Shown: piece after piece, positions 1 to 10,724 of the stretch
Layout: the number at the start of each line of letters is the position of its first letter
Position numbering within the stretch: position 1 is the stretch's first letter
NCBI GenBank assembly: GCA_021292105.1
Contig: CM037873.1
Coordinates: 9,649,489 to 9,713,488 of the forward strand
Reading direction: 5' to 3'
From: Anadara kagoshimensis
Lineage: Eukaryota; Mollusca; Bivalvia; Arcoida; Arcidae
Length of the DNA stretch: 64,000 nucleotides
Program-made: the position numbers and the translations under genes
The notes under the pieces: model-generated
The model's input: only the letters and a program-made list of their open reading frames with translations
Told to the model about the DNA's origin: nothing
Database searches by the model: none

Positions 1-65
1 CGTATGGGGTTCTTGACCTTGTCCGTATCTATGTTTTCATCAGGTATTCCATTTTACATACATGA

Positions 66-180
66 CGTTCCGGAGCACCCGGTCTCACTTTCCTGGTGAA
101 AGGTCACGTGTCTTACCTGACTGTTTTTACTTTGCTTCTGGATCGTGAATCAGACATGGATTAATATAGATCTTTGTTTT
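66..180 (+). repeat. Retroelement 3'-end copy (family R1)
   Basis: Matches the 3' tail shared by many copies in this window: a block with ggagcacccggtctcact, then ttttactttgcttctgga, then a catggattaatat terminus. Only the tail is present. The copies near 24.9 and 37.2 kb show that this tail follows a reverse-transcriptase-type open frame, so this is read as a strongly 5'-truncated copy. Confidence 0.7.
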
Positions 181-569
181 AAATTGATAGCAAATATACA
201 ACACGACCCACATATACCTTCTCCGATTTGGATGTTTTTCTTCATCAATTTGCTTGGTATAAAAATAAAATAAACTCTATTGTTAGCGTGTAAAAGCTCC
301 CTTGCAAGCTTGCAATGTGAATTGTAAGCCAAATGATGCCTATCTATGATGCATTACTAACATGTGGTCATTCTATACGTTATGAAATATCAACATAAAA
401 GTAATAAAAGTAAGGATTCTAAAATGAACTTAACAGAACATTCCAGAAAATGTACACCACTATCTACATCATATCCTGTTTAATGGGAGTGTTCATCCTG
501 TCATTCTTGTCAGTAATGATGAAATCCTAATGTTTTGTTAATTTTTTAGTAGTATTAATATCATTTTAG

Positions 570-766
570 GACTTATACAACTTCAGGAATTATTCCAGTC
601 AATCAATAACCGAGAATATGCACTAGAAATAGATGTCAAACGAGTAGAAAATGTCAAAACCTGTCTAAAATCACTAAAAGAAATGTATATCCGTTCCCAT
701 GGTAACCAAATCAACGTACTGTTTGACTTACCATATAAAGAAGTAATAAATATTTTAGCACATGTG
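570..766 (+). CDS. ATD exon P1
   Basis: Acceptor tcattttag, donor gtggtaagt. It opens with the last two bases of a split codon, then 65 residues from LIQLQELFQS to ILAHV, with DVKRVENVKTCLKSL in the middle. It is the intact counterpart of the frameshifted minus-strand exon at 60327-60521. Confidence 0.78.
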
Positions 767-3700
767 GTAAGTTAAAAATATATACAAGATTATAAATGAC
801 ATTTTATAGACGATAAATAAAATATTGACATTATTAGATGGGTAGTGTTTAAATAATTTATCGTAAATTATCTGTTGTAAAATTTTTATTTTATATTTGC
901 GATATTGTTGTCGCTCCTTAAACTTGTTACAATCAGCGCCGTTTGTTTATGTTATTTTTGTTATATCAATAGGTAGTGACATGAATTATTTGATTCGTCA
1001 CTCCTTGTTGCAGTCATGGTCAATTACTTTCGTTTTCCTTTACATTTTTCATGGCATTTATTATTTGATTCAACTTTTTGTATCAACCAATGGGTGCAAG
1101 AAAAAGTTATTGGATTGCATTTTACGTCTTCTACTAGGCATCAACATAACTGTTTTCAGATACTTTACCTCGTTTGAAAGAGTACATGTAAATGCACTTA
1201 ATTACCCTATGTTCGACTTATAATTGTCATACACATGTCTCATTTAACTAATACCATTAAGTGCAATGAAGACAACATTCTTGAAATTATCTTGCGTCCT
1301 AACTGTAAACTGTTTACCATTCTATATTTATGTGTTATGCTTTCAATATTACACTGTATATGAAGTAATCTTAATTTAGTTTGTCATTGTAATATCAATG
1401 TATGTAAGTGTATTAGTGAAGCAGATGACGGAAAAATTGTGTAAACGATGGTGCAAGCATCAAATTTGGCTACATTGATTTCCAAGGGCTACTGATTAAA
1501 TAAATGAACCCGATATTTCAGACTTCGTTATAACTAATTATGCCCCCAAACTTTGTGGGAAACTTATAGTGTTTATATACATACAAGAACAATCATTTGG
1601 ACAGGTGTAGAAGGTTTGCCATTGGTTGCTCGTATTTTGATCATGCACATGGTTAGGAAAACATTTAATTCCCAAAATATACTTTTAAAATGGTCTAGCA
1701 TTTTAGTTATGACTTGTTATGTATGCGTTTGTATATAATAATTATTCTATCACATGTATAGTTTTCATGTATGTAGACTAAGGTAAGATCAGAGGAAGCT
1801 GTATTCAAAATAATTATATGACAATTGTGTGTATGATTTCTTATTTCTATTTCAGAAACGAGATGAAACATTCGATCATAGTTTATTCAACATCATGATT
1901 TCAGATTTGGTATGTATGATGATTTATATGTAATTTAATACCACTCGTCTCTAGATCTACGTTTTGATGAAATATTTAGATGTAGACAAAGTTCACAGAA
2001 TAGAAAATGTTAATTTTCTCAAAAGTATATTTTTCTCGCCAATGTAAACACAGTAAAACACCAAAAAACCTTTAGAATGGAAATATAGTGACAAGACGAG
2101 AGTATCATATAATAATCACGAAATGATGTCATATTTTTTCAGAGCTATATTAAGATTACAATATTAAAACATATCACGGTATGGCATATTCAGCTCGTTC
2201 TAACCCTAAAAACTAAGAACTAAAAACATCATGTAACAACAATATATCTAACATCAATTAACATAATTATGTTTAAGTCAAACTTTCACTTACGGCTTAA
2301 GTCTATACATTTTGTATTAATTATTGATAAGATGAGTCACTGTAGCACAATTATCCGGAGCACCTGGTCTCACTTCCCTGATTTAACCTAACTTGTCAGC
2401 TTAATTAAAAGTTTTGACTTTGCTTTGGATTATGGTTTTGTATGGATTAATATGTTTGTTTTCGATTATGCACCATGTGGATAATATTCAAAGGAAAACA
2501 TTTTAAGACGTGGTCCTTGTTCCATGCTACTTCATTTAAAAAGTAAAAAAAATGAACATGATAAATGTTTTAATAGCCGATAAAAGTAAGATAATACACA
2601 GTTTTATGTATAACAAGACTAATATTCTTTTATATAAAACTGTTTTTCCTTAACTGGTCTCGTTAAAACGTTAGATTTAAAGTCTTCTCCAGTAATGATG
2701 AGCAGTGTTCAATTATCTTGTAAAAGGTTTAAAAACTATCATTACAACATTGATTTGTTTTCTTTGAGAAAGTGCAAACATGCGTTTTAAAGGCTTAATC
2801 TGACTAGTATTAAGTCATTTATCATTTTGCGTCATTTCGTTTATATAACTGAATGGTTGCAGAAAGTTTGCAAAGACATAATTAAATGAAGAGGATATTT
2901 TACCAAAGTAGTGATACAAAAATAAGACATTTTCCATTAGTTTTACGAATTATTGGTGTAATCTCACTCGTAAATTACACTGAAATCCAATCGATCGATC
3001 AGAAACTCGAATAACTGCCGCTGTAACATTTCACGAATGAAAATCCGAATTTAATAAATACTAAATAAATTGATTGTATAACTTGATTAATCGAAAAAAA
3101 TATTTTAAAATGTGCAACAGCGTGAAAGTGAAATTAAACCGTTTTTTACGTTATTTATTGGTTATTTTGAAAATTGAGCTTTGTTGATGAAATGCTAAAA
3201 TGTGTAAGTTGGTCGTCACTGTTAGAGTATGAAATTGAATTAAAAGAAGCCAATTATGTGAGTAATAGCTTCAATTTCAAATTAATTTAAATATATTTCC
3301 CCAATGAATGACATGATTGCGTATTACTCGAGTTTTACTATGTAATATTGAAAATTGATATCATGCATATGCATCATCTTGCCTTCAATAAAATATGCAG
3401 CATCAGTATTTCTTCTTCATTAAAAACGAAATAGTAAACAAACATTGTTCTTGCGCATTTGCACCCCTCTTGGCAAATCTATAGTTGGAGTGCAGTTAAG
3501 TTAAGTAATTACATTATATGTGTACGCTCGGTCAATTGTTTCACTTACATGTATATCGAGGCGGTCAGTTTAGAGATTGTGAAGGAAACCGGAGTACTCG
3601 GAGAAAATCGTCAACCTTCGACAAACGACCTTACAAACTATCCACAGGATTGGAATGTAGACGCTGTGACCTGTTACCCTATCGTTAGAGGTGAATGTAG

Positions 3701-6700
3701 ACGCTGTGACCTGTTACTCTATCGTTAGAGGCAAAAATATGTAATCTGTATACGTTTCAGGCGGAGACATTCCCATATTACCAGAGCAAAACATGCTTTA
3801 AGTAGAGGGTCATGTTATTCAGTATACATATCTGTTTTTAATATATACTAGCATTCATATTAATTTTTGTATGTGTAATACTTATACATATACATACATA
3901 TTTTTTATTTTCGCAATCGACAATAAAATACATTATTTCAACAAAGAGTTAGGTTACATAAAATACTTGTTCAATAAACAACCTTGTGGATTCCAATAAC
4001 ACAAACGTGCAATACATATAACATGTATTCATTTTTTAAAAGTTGGTGTTTCCAAATACACAATTTAAATAAATTATATCCTTTACAGGGACAAAGACCA
4101 GTGTCGAAATCAAACTTAGATGAGTATGTGTAGCAAAGCATGCTTCAAAAGTAATTATTGCCGAATCATAACACTTTCAAAGCCTATACATTATAATATA
4201 TCTTAAAATGTCTTTCAATTTGGATTTAATCGGGAATCCTTTCAGACGTATAAATATGAACTTCAAATTCAAGTAGAATTTGATTATTAGATTAGGTCAA
4301 TTACAATATACAGTTTTACATCACAATCTTTAAAGCAAGTCAAAAACTTTGAAAACTAGGAAATTGAGTAAACCCTTGCACAAGGGAAATGAGGCCGCGT
4401 CATCCGTAAGGCGTAGCACCTCTTGTCTAGCTAACTTCATCTGTAGCATGTCATTGAACTATTTTCCATAATGCAAGATAACTTGGGATACAAAGCAAAT
4501 CAGCAAAATTGTGATGACGACCATAAAACTTTTTTTGTGGACCTTGATAAGCCCAGGCCAGTAAAGTCCTCAATTTATATTGTATATTTTTTGTATTATT
4601 CAGACTTTGTCAGAGAACGAATTTGATTCGATAGTTCATTATGGTTTCAACATGACAGGGTTCCAGTTAGTGAAGAACAATGATGAGCTCTTAAATGATA
4701 AGTTACTGGACAGAAGATACCAGAATCTATCACTGCATTTGAAAGGGCAAAGTATTCATGTATGATCCTTTATAAGTATCACCTTCACCTTATCTTTACA
4801 AAAGTCCTAAAACCTGGTATAAATTTAAAATAAAAGTTGTTTCGACTTGTTGTTTTAAAAATAAATCATCGGAATTCAAATCTGATACACAGTTGAACGT
4901 TTGTATGGTCATTGCCTGTAATTTTACTTTCATGTTCTGTTTATATGTCTGACAAAATATTATATAATTATTATCGTTTTTCAACGATTATATACAATGT
5001 GTCGGATATAAGGCCATATCCAATAGATACTATTATTAGGGTGTTTCTGTCCAAGACCATACCAATCTAAGCCACAGCAACATAAATACGTTATTACCTA
5101 ATTATATAAAGTATGTTGCGTGCATACTGTATCTGGTTTAGGTAAACACACTTTTTCCAAAATAATATATTCAAACATCTTAAATCTATTAATCGACAGA
5201 CAGACAGCAACATATTATTCCGAAGTTTGTGCGCTATAATAAAATGTTTCTAAATAGTTAGATTTACAATATGAATGTACCTCTCTTCGATGAAACACGC
5301 AGAAGCAATTTTATTGAAAGACAATTGGGGTCATGTCCCTTGATGTGTATCAATTTTCCCGCAATATTACGTACATCATGATCATGTCCCACACAGCCTG
5401 TCACGTAGTTATGTGAGATACGCTGATCTCGCATGGCAAAAAATCCAAGGGTTGAGACAAATATGGGTATAAAACATTTATTAAAAGAAAGAATTGTAAA
5501 TATAAAAAATGGCATTTCTGCTCATGGCATTTCAAAGGGTAATGCAAGATAGTGTGGCGCGTGCCAAATTCAAAATTAAGGGCTTCATCGAATTTGGCAC
5601 GCGCCACACTATCTTGCATTACCCACTGAAATACCATGATCAGAATGTCATCTCTTGAGATGTAAAATTTGGACATACAGTATACATGTACTATATTACA
5701 GTGTGAAGAAGCATTAGTTATAGACTCCATTGAAGTGTTTACCAAAGCCTTACATCGACTATTTGAAAACAAACCATCTATATACAATGCAATAGCGTCA
5801 CATGAGATATACCTTGACGATCAGACATCGCTGAAATGTGCTGATAAAAAGATAAAACACTCAAACAACGGCAAGGAAATCATGCAAATTATGAAAATGG
5901 TAATATTATATAATTATCTCTAATGACGACAGAATATATGAAATACGTATTGAATGTCATTTTATTTTGTTTTAAGAAAAGTTTTAAGTTGTTCAATGGC
6001 GTTATTGTTGATCTTTTATCATATCGTATTCAATTAGTCGATAGATGGGATTCCATAAAAAACTCTCCACTGCATCTAAACACTCATACCATGTCCAAAT
6101 ATCAGTAATCGTAATACATGTATTTTTGGTTTTAACGACGTTTACATGTATTAAGTTTATCGTTTTAACATTGACTGGTAAAAATGTAGTGTGTGTTCAA
6201 ACAGAGACGTATAAAAGGTTTTATATGTCTCTGGGATAAAAATAATAAGCATAAAATCTTAATTTTGTACCAAATTTCTTTCGCCTTCATACTTTACACT
6301 TGGATTTGCAGATCCTACAACGATTTTTATGCAGCTGGGTAATTTGTATTTTGCATGCAAGGTAATTCACATGGGTATACGGTTTATTATATCGGTTTTA
6401 CGTGTTAAAATGAATGACATTTCAAGGTTGGAAATTAGACATTTTCGTCTAATTATATATCCAAAGAATGTTAAAAGCATGGTTTTATTATATTTTCGTC
6501 ATCATCATAAAATCAAAATCTTTTTTAATCTTTAGATAAGCTGATTTTGTTTACACAGATGCAGTAACATGTCATCAAAATAACAGATACAAATACCCAA
6601 CTGACTTTCATTTAGAGACTTGTCATTTTATTAAGTTTCTTTAACGGCTTTATCACAACTTAAAAGCTTGAAGTGACAGAGGAAACAAAACTGACACTGA

Positions 6701-7478
6701 AATATTTAAATTTCTTTAACAATGAGTTTTTAATTTTATTTTTTTTATAATTTTACTGACTGATTTCACGTTTCTGCTTTACGCTTTGCAGATTTCACAG
6801 AGTCATATCCATGTTAAAATAAAGTGTCTGCAAAACCATATGGATGATACGTTAAATTTGATAATTATCAATTAAAAATGGAATGTTTTTAAGTGCTGAA
6901 ACAATATTGGTGGTGTACCAAATCAGTGTCTAATTTTTAATGTAGAGTATCGTTTAAAATGATATGCATCATTATTTATTTTAACATACATTGACATGTA
7001 GATTTTATAGAAGGAATTGTGGGATGAGGTTTTACGCCCAAATCAAGATTCTTTCACTCATATCTTTCAGTTCGTTCAGGAATAGTACTAGTGGAGATAC
7101 CCCAGGGCAATTACTGGCCTTCAGTAAATGAATTGACAATCTGTCTCAAACAAGGACTTATTTCGACAGCGATTCGAACCTACACATTCGAGTCACTGTG
7201 ACCCCTGAACGAGCATGATAGACAAAAACGGCAACGGGCGCTCCTATCAAAAAAACTAATGAATTCTTTAACGAAGCAAAAATACATTTTGATACTTGTT
7301 TTGCATTGGAATTTTTTCAAATTTTATATGATTTACATACCATTTGCTTTTCTATTTTTAGACAAAATTGCAAGGGTTAACTGGTTATATAAATTTTGAT
7401 AATACTGGTCACAGGAAACATTTTACACTAGATATAATACAAACAACAAAGCAAGGTGCAAATAGGGTGAGTCACATA

Positions 7479-7526
<48 letters not shown>

Positions 7527-8424
7527 AGGTACTTAGATTTCAAAACTTTGATACCTTGACTCATGTGCATAAAAGGACAGCACTCTTAAGCTGTTAGCAA
7601 GTGCGACTTGTTTCGAGTCTTTGTTAAGCCCTTGAATGCTTGAATGTTGCAAAACAACTTTATTTTATTTTATTGTAATTTCAACGTCTGCATAAGACAC
7701 GCTTTATTCACCATATACACTTGTGCTATTTACATTTGGTGCCATTTCTAAATTTTATAGCATCCGTGACTAATGTTGAAAAAGTGTCGCCTATCCTGAA
7801 CAAATTTGGAAATTACTGAATGTACAAATTATCAACTTATCAGACATTTTCAATGTATTTTGATGAATGATCTTTAATTAACATTAGTGAGCAATAAACT
7901 AGAATTCAGACCTATATCACATGATTTATGATTGTACACGCATGTTTTAATGGTATTTAAAAGCTAAATGCAACTCATGGTAAAAACCTAGTGATAAAAA
8001 CTTATTGATACTAGTAAATTACACAATCATTTTTGAAGACCATTTGGCGCCCTAAATATGCACCATTAGACACACAAAGAAAGTTAAAAATAAAAGATAC
8101 GGTAAATACATACAACAAAGGTACAAGTGTATGGCTGTAGATGAGTCTTATTGTAGGCTAAACACGTCCAAATGGAGCAATAAACCTAATGTTGTCTAGC
8201 CTTTTGTCATGTTATGTTTAAGTATTAAAATACAGGAGGATTAAATAGATAAAACTATCATTGCTTTTCTTCATTAGTTGTAGTTTTATTCTTTGTTGTA
8301 GATTGGATATTGGTCTCAGGATAGTGGTCTAAATCTTTACTTGACGTCAGGTATTTATCTGGGGAATCAGAATAACATATCTAACAGAACCAAAGTGTTA
8401 ACCTTAGTCAGCGCTCCCATTTGA
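570..8424 (+). CDS. Glutamate-receptor ATD-only gene or fragment (six exons)
   Basis: Six exons (570-766, 1856-1909, 4604-4759, 5702-5899, 7362-7466, 8302-8424) join in frame to about 276 residues of the clam-shell amino-terminal domain of an AMPA/kainate-type receptor. Recognisable pieces are a GFNMTGFQLV block, GLTGYINFDNTGHRKHFTLD and IGYWSQDSG followed by SNRT. Every internal junction has AG and GT sites and is phase 0. Exon order and sizes match the minus-strand AMPA gene (54 and 54 nt, 105 and 108 nt, and so on). The last exon runs past the point where the paralogue splices to its ligand-binding domain and stops at TGA 8422-8424; no ligand-binding or channel exon follows on this strand. 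The first part of the ATD and the start codon would lie left of the window. It could be a secreted ATD or a decaying duplicate; the open frame across six exons argues against long-standing decay. Confidence 0.8.
1856..1909 (+). CDS. ATD exon P2
   Basis: 54-nt exon between tatttcag and gtatgt, coding for KRDETFDHSLFNIMISDL. It has exactly the length of the minus-strand exon 36946-36999 and corresponds to the segment just before the conserved N-[I/M/V]-T-G-F block of glutamate receptors. Confidence 0.75.
2353..2467 (+). repeat. R1 retroelement tail copy
   Basis: Contains ccggagcacctggtctcact and a diverged terminus, gtatggattaatatgtttg. About 20 bases are missing inside compared with the longest copies. 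Confidence 0.65.
3560..3731. repeat. R2 dispersed repeat with a 40-bp tandem duplication
   Basis: The left part (ccggagtactcggagaaaat, then caaccttcgacaaacga) resembles the repeat at 46385-46560. The right part is two near-identical 40-bp units starting at 3653 and 3693, each with acgctgtgacctgttac. The open frame spanning it reflects the repeat, not a gene. Confidence 0.6.
4335..4440 (-). repeat. R1 retroelement tail copy, inverted
   Basis: Reverse-strand copy: aaaaactttgaaaactagg then gggaaatgaggcc and gtagcacctcttg are complements of the R1 tail. Diverged. Confidence 0.55.
4604..4759 (+). CDS. ATD exon P3 (NMTGF block)
   Basis: 156-nt phase-0 exon between attattcag and gtatga. It contains GFNMTGFQLV, the most conserved stretch of this part of the ATD, with an N-glycosylation sequon (NMT). 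Counterpart of the minus exon 36485-36631. Confidence 0.8.
5506..5651. repeat. Long palindrome (MITE-like hairpin)
   Basis: Two inverted arms of about 65 bp flank a short centre; the inner 35 bp (gggtaatgcaagatagtgtg and following, against its complement at 5589-5625) are essentially perfect. One arm recurs alone at 13274-13345, so this is a dispersed element. It sits 50 bp upstream of exon P4. Confidence 0.75.
5702..5899 (+). CDS. ATD exon P4
   Basis: 198-nt phase-0 exon between tatattacag and gtaata. CEEALVIDSIEVFTKAL aligns with the receptor helix that reads SALTYDGV in vertebrate AMPA receptors. It is 27 nt longer than its minus-strand counterpart (34875-35045). Confidence 0.78.
7020..7210. 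repeat. R2 dispersed repeat
   Basis: Shares gaggttttacgcccaaatca, agattctttcactcatatc and a cgacagcgattcgaacc block with copies near 13640, 46385 and 51460. Family identity is unknown; it may be a SINE or MITE. Confidence 0.5.
7362..7466 (+). CDS. ATD exon P5 (GLTGYINFD)
   Basis: 105-nt phase-0 exon between tatttttag and gtgagt. It carries the family signature GLTG-x-[I/V]-x-F followed by NTGHRKHFTLDII. The intron after it begins with a (TC)n microsatellite within 20 bases of the donor. Confidence 0.82.
7481..7522. repeat. (TC)n microsatellite
   Basis: About 20 uninterrupted TC dinucleotides starting 14 bases after the donor of exon P5. Confidence 0.95.
8302..8424 (+). CDS. ATD terminal exon P6 with stop
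   Basis: Acceptor ttgttgtag, then IGYWSQDSGLNLYL and SNRT, the usual end of the ATD. In the paralogue the exon ends NRTRMVTTVL and splices to DKPYVMY. Here the equivalent donor reads gctccc and the frame runs to TGA after VSAPI. AATAAA hexamers lie downstream at about 8583 and 8684, so a short transcript is possible. Confidence 0.75.
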   Translation: MGYWSQDSGLNLYLTSGIYLGNQNNISNRTKVLTLVSAPI

Positions 8425-9049
8425 AATTCTCCAATCATATTGTGATGGTTTTTCTAAAAGAAAGTGTACCCTCGGGATTCGTTAAATGCAATGAAAAGGC
8501 ATATATACACACTTTTGAAGATATACAAATACACATATAAGAAAAACATTTACGAAAAGCCATTTCAGCTCTAATGGTTGAAATAAAAATAATTTGAACA
8601 AAAGTAAGATGCGTAAATGTCATGGGATTAATTATATAAGAGAATGGAGTTTTATTAGTCGATTTGTATGTATGTCTTGATCAAAATAAACGACCAACAG
8701 CTTTACCTACTTTTACTATTTATGTTTATAAGAGATTAAAACATATCAAACTTTAATGAGTGTAGTTATTGTGTTCTCCAGTCATTGTGTCTTGTTGTCT
8801 TGTAATTGCTGACATAAAAAATAACTTATATATTACAGATTACATGTATGCCGTACTTAAGGATATCCTCAAACGAGTTGAGTTAAGTTGTAGATCCTAG
8901 TCAAGAATATTTCATTTATATCGAGACGTCGCCAACTATAGGCGAAGGTGTATAACTCTTGCCTACATGTGTGTGCGTTGCGCTGATGGCATTATACAGC
9001 AGGGTTCTTTATTGTGCCACACCTACTATAACACGCAACCTCGTTTGTT

Positions 9050-9236
9050 TTAAGTTTCCATCCGAATGAACCGCGACTCTCATTTCGTGATGCCGAGTGA
9101 TTGGCTAAATAACAGTCACTACTCACTTACAAGTCTTGGGTCAGACCCGGCCGGGGATCGAACCCAAAACCTCACACTTTCCTCAAACGAAGATTCTAGG
9201 ATGTTACCGTTAACTAGGCCATCGGTCATCTGTCCA
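9050..9236 (-). repeat. tRNA-derived SINE-like repeat
   Basis: Read on the minus strand: an A-box-like gatggcctagttaacggta, a B-box-like ggttcgatccccggccggg, then gtctgacccaagacttg. The tail gtctga[c/t]ccaa-acttg recurs at 49949-50080, so both belong to one family. Confidence 0.6.
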
Positions 9237-10169
9237 TGTGGTTTACATGCAGCCTGTGATTGCATTTTATACGACGGTTTCTCAAATATTTGGCATTGGA
9301 TGCTGGAATGCTTAAAGCGCATTGCTCTGGCGAAATTGATATTTATAATAATAAGAAATCTATCATGAATGGTTAGATAAAATAGTGGTATATACATATC
9401 AAAACAGGCAATAACTGAGGTCTTGTTTGATATTTTCTGTTCCACGTTTTGCAAAGATATTTTTAGAACAAGAACCTGAGCACAAACTATTTTTTCGTAA
9501 TTGTTGTAAATAACATCAAAATAATAATAAAAAATAAATATAAAAAATTGACTTGAATAACAAAATGTTTCATTTATTATGGGTTCCGTTTATTTTTATT
9601 TGAGATACTCCAAATTCCATTATTTTTGCTGGCATACTTTTTCTTTTTAAATGTTCCTAAATAATGATGTTAAAAGTTACGTAATTATTCAAGAATTATA
9701 TTAGAACTTATTCTTTTTTCTCTTCGTTTTAAATGTTTTAAATTTGTAATAATAATAGCAAATTGACAGGTTCCTATAAAGCACTTTAATTACCAATAAA
9801 GTATTTAATATTATTAAGACTAAGGAAATGAGGTGAAACATTCATTAAAAGACAAAATGTGTCCCTTTGGAATATTTAAAGTCAATTGCTTACTGCTTTA
9901 AGAATGATCTCAAGTTTCAAGTCTCTTTATTTCTCTAATTATAGAGCATATAATATATTTTAATCTAACCCGGAGGACTGAATCACTCATTAATAATTTT
10001 GATGAATTTACATAAATTGTTAATAACAGACACACTTTTTATGAAAATATTTGAAATAAAGGTATCATATTTGGCTTAACTCTAAATTTATAAGGTATAT
10101 AAACAATTTTCTCACACAGACCTAAGACGCTATATTCAAGTGTAATTAAAAATAATTTCATTTGTACAC

Positions 10170-10721
10170 TTGAGTCATACATATTTGTTCGTCCATTTAA
10201 GGTCTATCATATTATTTTTTACGATCGAGATATCATGTGTCATATACTATTTTTTAAATTTAATCATAAAATACATTAAAAAAATGGTATATGACACATG
10301 TACCAAATCAGAAACAAACGCACTAATCCATGTCATAACCAAAATACACTATCTAATGTATGGTGCTTTTCTTTTCATCCTTATGTCCATTAACCAGCTA
10401 AGTTACATGTATAATAGAACACTTGAAGATCCTATTGTCAATAAGTTTCTACGTTTGCTTTGTAGAAAGTATAGGGGATTCTCTGGGTACTGTGGTTTCT
10501 TAAATTATACAAAACTGGTCACTTCGATATTGGGAAAAGAATCAAACCACCATTATTCCCGTTTCGTCCTTTCTTCTAAAACATTGCTTCCTGGTGGCAT
10601 AAACCTATATATTAACACTCCTTGTTTTCAAAGATCGTACGTTGGTGTACATATTAGGACCCAGTTAATTAGTTTAATCAATGATTTACACAAATTTAAA
10701 AAGACATTAAAATCAAAATAA
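10170..10721 (+). pseudogene. 183-codon open frame, unknown; possible receptor relic at its 3' end
   Basis: Longest open frame in the spacer, AT-rich, ending 4 bases before the TIR element. The 5' part contains a hairpin (catgtgtcatatac at about 10234 and its complement near 10288) and a scrap of R1 terminus, so it is unlikely to be coding. Near its end RSYVGVHIRTQLIS resembles RSYVSVYIRLCLIS from helix 6 of the 7TM receptor at 56350-56400; the DNA matches in 25 of 29 bases, all differences transitions. Probably a fragment of a related receptor. Confidence 0.3.
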
Positions 10722-10724
10722 CAA

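Larger units (their letters stand above)
767..8301. other. Introns of the ATD-only gene
   Basis: Intervening DNA between the six exons. It contains R1 retroelement copies (2353-2467, 4335-4440), R2-type repeat sequence (3560-3731, 7020-7210), a 146-bp palindrome (5506-5651) and a (TC)n run (7481-7522). Several short open frames here have no recognisable product and are read as chance. No RNA gene was seen. Confidence 0.6.

Noticed and set aside
3459..3728. 89-codon open frame
   Set aside because: It covers an R2 repeat and a 40-bp tandem duplication; no motif and no splice context.
5264..5787. Two minus-strand open frames
   Set aside because: They run antisense through the palindrome and through exon P4, so are shadows.
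6329..6535. Extra ATD exon between P4 and P5
   Set aside because: The frame has no resemblance to the receptor, and P4 joins P5 in frame without it.
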